The notes beneath the pieces are model-generated. The model did no database searches and had not been told where the DNA came from. It saw nothing but the letters and a program-made list of their open reading frames with translations. The position numbers and the translations under genes are program-made. Positions 1 to 4,804 of a stretch of DNA of 6,120 bases are shown one piece after another. This DNA comes from an uncultured Collinsella sp. (GTDB lineage Bacteria; Actinomycetota; Coriobacteriia; Coriobacteriales; Coriobacteriaceae). The stretch covers positions 1-6,120 of the forward strand of contig CABTAA010000107.1 in assembly GCA_902482615.1 (NCBI GenBank). The letters run 5' to 3'. Every line of letters starts with the position of its first letter. The first letter of the stretch is position 1.

Positions 1-469
1 GGCCGGCGACCGTCTCGCGCAGAGCACACCATTTATCCGCCAGACATACAATCCATGCCTCGCGACACGTCGGCGGCACCGGCACCAGCGGAAACATATG
101 CCGCACGATAATATTCCGCTCGCGCGGCGTCAGCTCAAAATCTTCCTCGGCACGCGCCAGAGCAAAAAACGGGTGGCGAAAGCCATGCGGCCGATGGCTT
201 GGGTCGGGATCGTGCCAATCGTAGAGAAAATAATCGTGTAACAGGGCTCCGCGCAGCAACGAGGCACGGTCGACCGAGACACCGACGCGGCCCAAGCGCT
301 CGGCAAAGGACAGGCTCGCCCGCGCTACTGAAGTCACATGTGCATAGACCGTCACGTCGCCATGCTGGATAAACTCGTGCGTCAGGTCCAAGCGGCCCGC
401 CTGGGCCAGCTGGCGGGCGGCATCGTCGACCTCGTGCGCGATTTTCTCGGCACGAACGGCATCGGACAT
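1..469 (-). CDS. HD-domain phosphohydrolase-like protein (C-terminus beyond window)
   Basis: Reading the minus strand from ATG 469-467 gives 156 uninterrupted codons up to the window edge. The start is supported by AAGGAGG at 474-480, four bases upstream. The protein begins MSDAVRAEKIAHEVDDAARQ and carries HD-superfamily metal-binding signatures in order: H44 (in VYAHVTSVA), the H78-D79 pair in LLHDYFLYDWH, H124 in IIVRHMFP, and D145 in CLADKW. The layout, with HDYFLYDWH followed by HGFRHP and a later HMFPL, matches a small uncharacterised HD family common in Clostridia and Actinobacteria, usually about 160-200 residues, so little is probably missing. HD proteins typically hydrolyse phosphate esters of nucleotides or signalling nucleotides using divalent metals; the substrate here is unknown. 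No membrane segment or signal peptide is visible, so it is probably cytoplasmic. It is transcribed divergently from the DXS-like gene. Confidence 0.85.
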   Translation of the reverse strand, partial: MSDAVRAEKIAHEVDDAARQLAQAGRLDLTHEFIQHGDVTVYAHVTSVARASLSFAERLGRVGVSVDRASLLRGALLHDYFLYDWHDPDPSHRPHGFRHPFFALARAEEDFELTPRERNIIVRHMFPLVPVPPTCREAWIVCLADKWCALRETVAG

Positions 470-697
470 GCTGCCTCCTTCCAGCGACTCACGGCGACAA
501 ACCACGGCCTGTGCACAATCGATAAAAACATCATGGAACATATCAGTATGGCATCGGACAAAACGTTTTGCCCCACCAGTTGGCGAATTACCGCGCCGCC
601 GTCACATATCAAACGCCAAAATGTGCGAGACTGTCTTGTGCAATTGTGCCGGCCGAGGGAGTGCCGGCGCACGATTCGCATGGAGTAACCCACAACG
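470..697. other. Divergent intergenic region
   Basis: This 228-bp gap separates the HD gene (leftward) from the DXS-like gene (rightward) and should hold both promoters, but no convincing -35/-10 pair stands out on either strand. Visible elements are the 8-bp palindrome TGTGCACA at 510-517, the tandem TTGTGC-AA-TTGTGC near 638-651, the 8-bp direct repeat GTGCCGGC near 648-668, and an 11-bp direct repeat GGCATCGGACA at 458-468 and 550-560. The DXS-like gene has only a weak ribosome site, GGAG at 682-685, twelve bases before ATG 698. An in-frame TAA at 686-688 excludes any earlier start. Confidence 0.5.
474..480 (-). promoter_or_regulatory. Ribosome binding site of the HD-domain gene
   Basis: The minus strand reads AAGGAGG here, a near-complete match to the anti-Shine-Dalgarno sequence, four bases before ATG 469-467. 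It fixes the start of the HD-domain gene. Confidence 0.8.
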
Positions 698-1180
698 ATG
701 CTGCTTACGCAAACGACAACGCCCGAGGACGTCAAGGCTCTCGACCGCGCCGAGCTTCCGCTGCTCTGCGGCGAGATTCGCCACGCCATCCTCGAAAGCT
801 CCGCCGCTGTCGGCGGGCACGTTGCCCCCAACCTGGGCGTCGTTGAGCTTACGGTTGCGCTTCATCGCGTGTTTAACTCCCCTATCGACAAGATTGTCTT
901 TGACGTTTCGCACCAGACCTACGCCCACAAGGCGCTGACCGGGCGCGCGTATACCTATATCGATCCGGAACGTTTTGGCGAGGCTTCTGGCTTTGCCAAT
1001 CCCGACGAGTCCGAGCACGACCTGTTCGCCATGGGCCACACCTCCACATCGGTGAGCCTGGGCTGCGGCTTTCCCTACACGACGCTCTTCCGATCTACAC
1101 GCCCGCGATCTGGCGGGCGACAGCTACAACGTCATCACCATCATTGGCGACGGCTCGCTTTCGGGCGGCTTGGCGTTTGA
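698..1180 (+). CDS. DXS-like ThDP enzyme, 5' fragment; genuine only to about 1069
   Basis: This is the N-terminal part of a 1-deoxy-D-xylulose-5-phosphate synthase-like protein. DXS condenses pyruvate and glyceraldehyde 3-phosphate using thiamine diphosphate, the first step of the MEP isoprenoid pathway. ATG 698 is the first start after the in-frame TAA at 686. Family motifs are clear: GGHVAPNLGVVELTVALH (H41 aligns with His49 of E. coli DXS), DVSHQTYAHKALTGR (about residues 69-83) and MGHTSTSVSLGCG (112-124). After codon 124 the frame runs into FPYTTLFRS, the well-known translation of Illumina adapter, and then into out-of-frame sequence to TGA 1178-1180. Everything after 1069 in this frame is therefore spurious. 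The true gene continues one frame over from 1101 to 2501; allowing for three missing residues, the whole protein would be about 593 residues, against 620 in E. coli DXS. I withhold the symbol dxs because substrate-binding residues differ in the downstream half. Confidence 0.85.
   Translation: MLLTQTTTPEDVKALDRAELPLLCGEIRHAILESSAAVGGHVAPNLGVVELTVALHRVFNSPIDKIVFDVSHQTYAHKALTGRAYTYIDPERFGEASGFANPDESEHDLFAMGHTSTSVSLGCGFPYTTLFRSTRPRSGGRQLQRHHHHWRRLAFGRLGV
1069..1096 (+). other. Illumina TruSeq read-1 adapter embedded in the DXS-like gene (artefact)
   Basis: These 28 bases are identical to the 3' end of the Illumina universal/read-1 adapter (CTTTCCCTACACGACG then CTCTTCCGATCT). The first C (1069) could equally be the last base of a genomic GGC codon. 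Translated in the gene's frame it gives FPYTTLFRS. By comparison with E. coli and B. subtilis DXS (28 residues between GH and GDG), only 9 bases are expected between 1069 and 1101, but 31 are present. The net gain of 22 bases explains the frame change exactly. The adapter therefore replaced about five genomic bases and was not simply inserted. It is not biological sequence. Confidence 0.97.
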
Positions 1181-2501
1181 GGGCTTCAACAATGCCGCCG
1201 AACTCGACAGCAACCTGATCATCATCGTCAACGATAACGACCAGTCCATCGCCGAGAACCACGGTGGCCTCTATCGCAATCTGGCCGAGCTGCGCACCAG
1301 CAACGGCACCTGTGAGCGCAACGTTTTCCGCGCGATGGGACTCGACTACCGTTATTTGGACGCCGGCAACGACGTGTTGGCCCTGGTCGACACGCTGCAG
1401 GAACTGCGCAATATCGATCATCCCATCGTGCTGCACGTCTCCACCGCCAAGGGCAAGGGCTTTGAGCCGGCCCAGAGCGACCCCGAGCGCTGGCACCACG
1501 TGGGTCCGTTTGATATGGCGACTGGCCGCAAGCTCTGCCCGGGCCATCCGAGCGAGCCCGCACCGCGCACCTATGCCGACATTACGGGCGAGGCGCTCAG
1601 CGCCGCCATTGAACGCGATCCACAGGTCGTTGGCATCACGGCCGCCACACCCTACATCATGGGCTTTACACCCGAACTTCGCGCTGCCGCCGGCAAACAG
1701 TTCGTCGATGTGGGCATTGCAGAGGAGCACGCCGTGACCTTTGCCACCGCGCTTGCGCGCTCGGGCGCCAAGCCAGTCTTTGGTGTGTACGGCACGTTTT
1801 TGCAGCGCGCCTACGACGAGCTGTGGCACGACCTGTGCCTCAACGACGCCCCGGCAACCATTTTGGTGTTTGGTGCGTCAATCTTTGGCACCACGTCCGA
1901 GACACACCTCTCGTTCTTTGATATTTCCATGCTGGGCGGTCTTCCCAACATGCACTACTTGGCGCCGGCCTGCATGGAGGAATATCTGTCCATGCTGAGC
2001 TGGTCGCTCGACCACCGCGAGCATCCCGTGGCAATCCGCGTACCGGGCATCGGCCTGGTAAGCCGCCCCGACCTTGCGCCCGCCGAAGACACCGACTACA
2101 GCGCCGTTCGCTACAACGTGGTGCGTCAGGGCCGCGACGTTGCCGTGCTCGCGCTTGGCGATTTCTTTGAGCTGGGTGAGCGCGTGGCAAACCGCTTGGC
2201 TGCCGAGTACGGTATCGAGGCCACGCTCGTCAATCCGCGCTTCGCAGCCGAGCTTGACCGCGAGTTCCTCGACAGCCTTGCCGCCGAGCATCGCGTCGTC
2301 GTCACCCTCGAGGACGGCATCTTGGACGGCGGCTGGGGCGAGCGCGTGGCATGTTATCTGGCATGCACGCAGTTGCGCACGCGCACCTTCGGCATCGCCA
2401 AGGGCTTCCCCGACCGCTACGACCCCAACGAACTGCTCGCGCAGAATGGCATGACGGTCGAGAACATGGCCGCCGAAGCCGTGAGACTACTCAACGAGTA
2501 A
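1101..2501 (+). CDS. DXS-like ThDP enzyme, 3' fragment (rest of the 698 gene)
   Basis: This reading frame continues the gene interrupted by adapter. Homology resumes at ARDLAGDSYNVITII (from 1101) and ends at TAA 2499-2501. A gene caller would choose TTG 1170, but that is internal and would cut off the ThDP motif. Features: GDG at 1146-1154 with NN and VNDND downstream (ThDP/Mg binding); the transketolase pyrimidine domain with catalytic Glu 1722-1724 in GIAEEHAVTF; Tyr 1788 and Arg 1806 in GVYGTFLQR; then a transketolase C-terminal domain. Ungapped comparison with E. coli DXS (recalled sequence) shows Arg420 replaced by Gly (1872), Asp427 by Thr (1893) and Arg478 by Gly (2046), while His431 is kept (1905). 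About 32 residues of the inter-domain segment are absent. ThDP chemistry looks intact, but the phosphorylated acceptor site is altered, so it may be a divergent DXS or a related acyloin/ketose synthase. A terminator follows directly. Confidence 0.85.
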   Translation, partial: ARDLAGDSYNVITIIGDGSLSGGLAFEGFNNAAELDSNLIIIVNDNDQSIAENHGGLYRNLAELRTSNGTCERNVFRAMGLDYRYLDAGNDVLALVDTLQELRNIDHPIVLHVSTAKGKGFEPAQSDPERWHHVGPFDMATGRKLCPGHPSEPAPRTYADITGEALSAAIERDPQVVGITAATPYIMGFTPELRAAAGKQFVDVGIAEEHAVTFATALARSGAKPVFGVYGTFLQRAYDELWHDLCLNDAPATILVFGASIFGTTSETHLSFFDISMLGGLPNMHYLAPACMEEYLSMLSWSLDHREHPVAIRVPGIGLVSRPDLAPAEDTDYSAVRYNVVRQGRDVAVLALGDFFELGERVANRLAAEYGIEATLVNPRFAAELDREFLDSLAAEHRVVVTLEDGILDGGWGERVACYLACTQLRTRTFGIAKGFPDRYDPNELLAQNGMTVENMAAEAVRLLNE

Positions 2502-2502
2502 G

Positions 2503-2540
2503 AAAACCTCCGCAAGGGAAGCGCCCCTGCGGAGGTTTTT
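2503..2540 (+). terminator. Rho-independent terminator of the DXS-like gene
   Basis: AAAACCTCCGCA (2503-2514) pairs perfectly with TGCGGAGGTTTT (2528-2539), a 12-bp stem whose 13-base loop has a further GGG/CCC pairing. It is followed by T-rich TTTTTGTTTT. It begins one base after the stop codon. The A-run on the 5' side also allows some activity on the minus strand. Confidence 0.93.
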
Positions 2541-2558
2541 GTTTTCACAGCTCAATTA

Positions 2559-2619
2559 TCTCAATCTGTAACATCTAGGGCCCGAATTCCCGTCTAACTG
2601 TTACAGACCTAGATAAGAC
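2559..2619. repeat. Palindrome unit 1 (most diverged)
   Basis: Left arm TCTCAATCTGTAACA (2559-2573) and right arm TGTTACAGA (2599-2607) give a continuous 9-bp stem centred on GAATTC (2584-2589). The right flank then reads CCTAGATAAGAC, about five bases longer than the TTGAGAC of the other units. TCTAGG at 2574-2579 recurs inverted as CCTAGA at 2608-2613, so the longer flank may be a small insertion copied from inside the unit. Confidence 0.7.
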
Positions 2620-2638
2620 GTCGTAGTCCCTGACCTTT

Positions 2639-2695
2639 GTCTCGATCTGTAACGGTTAGGGACCTTTTGACCGTCCAGATGTTACAGATTGAGAC
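2639..2695. repeat. Palindrome unit 2
   Basis: Left arm GTCTCGATCTGTAAC (2639-2653) pairs with GTTACAGATTGAGAC (2681-2695) over 15 positions. The single non-Watson-Crick position would be a G-U wobble in RNA. The interior (2654-2680) pairs only partly. Confidence 0.85.
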
Positions 2696-2719
2696 ATTCG
2701 AATTCCCCTGAAGAGAAAA

Positions 2720-2774
2720 TCTCGATCTGTAACAGGTAGAACCCATTTCCTCGTCTAACTGTTACAGATTGAGA
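2720..2774. repeat. Palindrome unit 3
   Basis: Left arm TCTCGATCTGTAACAG (2720-2735) pairs with CTGTTACAGATTGAGA (2759-2774) over 16 positions with one G-U wobble. After one mismatch, TAGA (2737-2740) pairs with TCTA (2754-2757). It shares the 17-base right arm CGTCTAACTGTTACAGA exactly with unit 1. Confidence 0.85.
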
Positions 2775-2775
2775 C

Positions 2776-2937
2776 AAAGCAGCAAGGCATGCCGCCGCAC
2801 CGACCATGCCGTCTGCAAAGCGCTATCTCAGCTGCAATAAGCGACGTTTACCCAGATAAAACCTGCCAAAATAAACCTGTCCCTTTTTGGTAGGTAGAAT
2901 AACCCATAAGACAAGTATGTTTCTGAGTTATTTCGTG
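2776..2937. other. Non-coding stretch between palindrome array and promoter
   Basis: No credible gene is present. Apart from the inverted repeat at 2861-2895, there is an imperfect direct repeat, ATAAAACCTGCC near 2856-2867 and ATAAACCTGTCC at 2871-2882. It lies about 55-80 bases upstream of the -35 and might serve as a regulatory site. The rest shows nothing recognisable. Confidence 0.4.
2861..2895. repeat. 11-bp inverted repeat with ACCTGTCCC loop
   Basis: ACCTGCCAAAA (2861-2871) is complementary to TTTTGGTAGGT (2885-2895), with one G-U position and a 13-base loop containing ACCTGTCCC. On the minus strand the stem is followed by TTTAT, so it could weakly terminate leftward transcription. 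On the plus strand no T-run follows. The GGGACAGGTTTATTTTGG string on the minus strand resembles short palindromes often found near REP-associated (Y1) transposases; that link is from memory and tentative. Confidence 0.55.
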
Positions 2938-2967
2938 TTGACCCATTTGAGCGCGATAGGGTATAAC
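2938..2967 (+). promoter_or_regulatory. Sigma-A-type promoter of the amino-acid ABC operon
   Basis: TTGACC (2938-2943) and TATAAC (2962-2967) are separated by 18 bases, close to the TTGACA/TATAAT consensus. Transcription would start near 2974, giving a leader of about 37 bases before ATG 3011. The leader includes a GAAAGGTG ribosome site (2996-3003), seven bases from the start. It is the only convincing promoter in the window. Confidence 0.8.
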
Positions 2968-3010
2968 TCTACTCAACCGCTAGGGATTTTATTGAGAAAG
3001 GTGTTCTACC

Positions 3011-4006
3011 ATGAGCAAGAACCTCTCCCAGCAGGTCGTTCTCGACCGCCGCGGCTTCGTTGCCGCCACCTTCGCAACCGTCGCCGGCCTTGGTCTTGCC
3101 GGCTGCTCCGACACCAGCGCCGAGGCCGACAAGGGTTCCGCCGCCGGTTCCTCCAAGAGCTCCGAGGATACCGAAGCTTCCACCACGCTCGACGCTAAGG
3201 CATTCGACAAGCTCGTCGACAACGGCCCCAAGGCCGATGACGATGCCATCGCCGCCAGCACCTGGGCCACGGCCGTCAAGGACGCCGGCGTCTTTAAGAT
3301 CGGTGGCGTTCAGACCTCCACGCTCTTCTCCCTCCTCAACGAGAAGGACGGCAAGACCCGCGGCTTCGATGCCGGCATCGCGCAGCTTCTGTCCAACTAC
3401 ATCCTGGGCGAGAACAAGGTCGAGATCACCCAGGTGACCTCGGACACGCGCGAGTCCGTCCTGCAGAACGGCCAGGTCGACGCTGTCTTTGCCACCTACA
3501 CCATCACTGACGAGCGCAAGAAGCTCGTATCCTTTGCCGGTCCCTATTACTACACGCAGCAGGCCATCCTGGTGCTTGCCGATAACGACGACATCAAGAG
3601 CGTCAAAGACCTGGCCGACAAGAACGTCGCCGTCCAGTCCGGCTCCAACGGCCCCGCCATCCTGGAGGAGTTCGCTCCCAAGGCCAGCCAGCAGGAGTTC
3701 AAGACCGACGAGGAGGCCCGCCAGGCACTCCAGCAGGGCCGCGTTGACGCCTACGTCATCGATAACAACATGCAGCAGAGCGCCTTGGTCCGCGAGCCCG
3801 GTAAGTACAAGATCGCCGGCAAGCCCTTCGGCAGCAAGGAGCCCTACGGCATCGGTCTGCCGCTCGATTCCGACGGCGTCGCCTTTGTCAACGACTTCCT
3901 TAAGAAGATCGAGGACGACGGCACCTGGACTGAGCTGTGGCAGATCTGCATCGGCGACCGTACGGGCGACACCAATGTTCCCGAGCTGCCCGAGATCGGG
4001 GCCTAG
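3011..4006 (+). CDS. Polar amino-acid ABC transporter substrate-binding lipoprotein
   Basis: This 331-residue extracytoplasmic receptor belongs to solute-binding family 3 (GlnH/GluB-like), which captures glutamine, glutamate or related polar amino acids and delivers them to the permeases. The N-terminus has a twin-arginine motif, DRRGF (residues 12-16), then a hydrophobic stretch and lipobox LAGC with lipidated Cys32. This suggests Tat-type export and lipid anchoring. Residues 33-58 are a Ser/Ala/Glu-rich flexible linker. The binding fold runs from about residue 95: GKTRGFDAGIA, then VDAVFATYTITDERKKLVSFAGPYY, where R169 is the conserved arginine that binds the ligand alpha-carboxylate, then the second lobe with VAVQSGSNG and RVDAYVIDN. 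ATG 3011 has GAAAGGTG at a good distance and a promoter just upstream. The exact ligand cannot be read from sequence; the GluB-like TITDERK block favours glutamate/glutamine/aspartate. It is first in the transporter operon and separated from the permeases by a terminator-like hairpin. Confidence 0.93.
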   Translation: MSKNLSQQVVLDRRGFVAATFATVAGLGLAGCSDTSAEADKGSAAGSSKSSEDTEASTTLDAKAFDKLVDNGPKADDDAIAASTWATAVKDAGVFKIGGVQTSTLFSLLNEKDGKTRGFDAGIAQLLSNYILGENKVEITQVTSDTRESVLQNGQVDAVFATYTITDERKKLVSFAGPYYYTQQAILVLADNDDIKSVKDLADKNVAVQSGSNGPAILEEFAPKASQQEFKTDEEARQALQQGRVDAYVIDNNMQQSALVREPGKYKIAGKPFGSKEPYGIGLPLDSDGVAFVNDFLKKIEDDGTWTELWQICIGDRTGDTNVPELPEIGA

Positions 4007-4094
4007 GCAGCGAGCCTGGTAACGGCCGCAACGAAACCATATGGAAACGCACGATGCGCTTTATTGCGATAAACTGTTTCCTCACTGAGTTGTC

Positions 4095-4126
4095 GGGGCT
4101 TCCGTACACGCGGGAGCCCCTTTCCT
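4095..4126 (+). terminator. Terminator/attenuator hairpin between receptor and permease genes
   Basis: GGGGCTTCCGT (4095-4105) pairs with GCGGGAGCCCC (4110-4120), an 11-bp stem with two G-U pairs and an ACAC loop, followed by TTTCCTTAT. The U-tract is imperfect, so partial read-through is likely. That would give more receptor than permease mRNA. The permease ribosome site begins only 13 bases after the stem. The rest of the 138-bp gap shows no clear second promoter. Confidence 0.75.
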
Positions 4127-4144
4127 TATCGGCGGGAGGTCCGC

Positions 4145-4804
4145 ATGAGTCTCTCCGAGCTCTGGTCGCTCTATGGCCAGAACTATATCGACGCGCTTCT
4201 AGCGACCTGGGGCATGACTCTTGAGTCGTTTGCCATCGCCATGGTGCTGGCCGTCGCCGTCACCGTGATGCGCGTGTCGCCACTCAAGCCACTGCGCGTC
4301 TTTGGCGACCTGTATGTCCAGGTCTTTCGTAACATCCCCGGCATCGCGCTGCTCATTATCGTCGTCTACGCGCTGCCACCGCTCAAGGTCGTCCTGCCCT
4401 ACCGCACCTGCGTTATCGTCGCTACGGTGCTCTTGGGTTCTGCCTTTGGTTCCGAGAACTTTATGAGCGGCATCAACACCGTCGGCGTCGGCCAGGTGGA
4501 AGCAGCACGTTCTCTCGGCATGAGCTTTAACCGTATCCTCGCCAAAATCGTGATTCCGCAGGCGCTGCGCTCGAGCGTGCTGCCCATGACCAACCTCTTT
4601 ATCGCCGTCATGCTCACTACCGCCTTGGGCAGCCAGGTGCCGCTTAAGCCGCAAGAGCTTACCGGCGTGGTGAGCTACATCAACACGCGCTCGCTCGGCG
4701 GCGTCGCCGCGTTCTTTATCTCGGCGCTCGGCTACCTGGGCACGGCCTTTGTGGTGAGCCACATTGGCAACTACATCGATAAGAAGGTGAGGATCCTCCG
4801 ATGA
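4145..4804 (+). CDS. Amino-acid ABC transporter permease 1 (HisM/GlnP type)
   Basis: This 219-residue inner-membrane subunit forms half of the translocation channel. Hydrophobic segments lie at about residues 24-43, 64-80, 88-106, 146-162 and 184-207, giving the five-helix topology usual for this family of about 210-230 residues. The cytoplasmic coupling (EAA) loop begins at E119: EAARSLGMSFNRILAKIVIP, which docks on the ATPase. FRNIPGIALL (about 61-70) matches the family's R-G/N-x-P segment before the third helix. ATG 4145 is preceded by GGGAGGT at 4134-4140. The gene ends in an ATGA overlap with the next permease, so the two are probably translationally coupled and form a heterodimer. The receptor upstream and ATPase downstream support import of a polar amino acid. 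Confidence 0.92.
   Translation: MSLSELWSLYGQNYIDALLATWGMTLESFAIAMVLAVAVTVMRVSPLKPLRVFGDLYVQVFRNIPGIALLIIVVYALPPLKVVLPYRTCVIVATVLLGSAFGSENFMSGINTVGVGQVEAARSLGMSFNRILAKIVIPQALRSSVLPMTNLFIAVMLTTALGSQVPLKPQELTGVVSYINTRSLGGVAAFFISALGYLGTAFVVSHIGNYIDKKVRILR

Larger units (their letters stand above)
2559..2775. repeat. Tandem array of three palindromes, alternating motif every ~40 bp
   Basis: Six copies of a motif with consensus GTCTCRATCTGTAACA occur in strictly alternating orientation. Forward copies start at 2559, 2640 and 2720; inverted copies (TGTTACAG...) start at 2599, 2680 and 2760. Same-orientation copies are 81 and 80 bp apart, so the array is a three-unit tandem repeat of palindromes. 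The arms are well conserved while interiors and spacers have diverged. Copies extend inward as roughly NNTAGRNSS, so each half-site may be about 25-28 bp. The array lies between a terminator and a promoter, inside no open frame, and is more A/T-rich than the flanking genes. It may be a REP/BIME-like or MITE-derived element, or a cluster of protein-binding sites; no function can be assigned from sequence. Confidence 0.88.

Noticed and set aside
648..675. Hairpin or operator around the duplicated GTGCCGGC
   Set aside because: Pairing needs a two-base bulge and short stems; such G/C-rich partial symmetry is common by chance here.
338..688. 116-codon plus-strand frame across the HD-gene start and intergenic region
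   Set aside because: Antisense to the well-supported HD gene, with no ribosome site and no recognisable protein features.
1069..1101. Chimeric join of two different genes or organisms at the adapter
   Set aside because: The two sides are collinear pieces of the same protein with only three residues missing, and base composition is alike on both sides. A strain-level chimera cannot be excluded without reads.
1095..1829. 244-codon open frame on the minus strand
   Set aside because: Antisense to the DXS-like gene, without a good ribosome site or domain; its 3' end runs into the adapter sequence.
698..2501. Programmed frameshift or natural pseudogene in the DXS-like gene
   Set aside because: The frame change is fully explained by the exact adapter sequence. 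There is no slippery site with a stimulatory structure, and both halves are otherwise undamaged.
2559..2775. CRISPR array
   Set aside because: Copies alternate in orientation, only about 15 bp of arm is conserved, the intervening segments are related to one another, and no cas gene is present.
2887..3198. 103-codon plus-strand frame spanning the promoter and the start of the receptor gene
   Set aside because: It would begin upstream of the promoter and overlap the receptor out of frame; the second half is Arg-rich shadow translation.
4060..4073. Small hairpin TTTAT-TGCG-ATAAA in the receptor-permease gap
   Set aside because: A 5-bp A/T stem is too weak to support a function next to the much stronger hairpin at 4095-4120.
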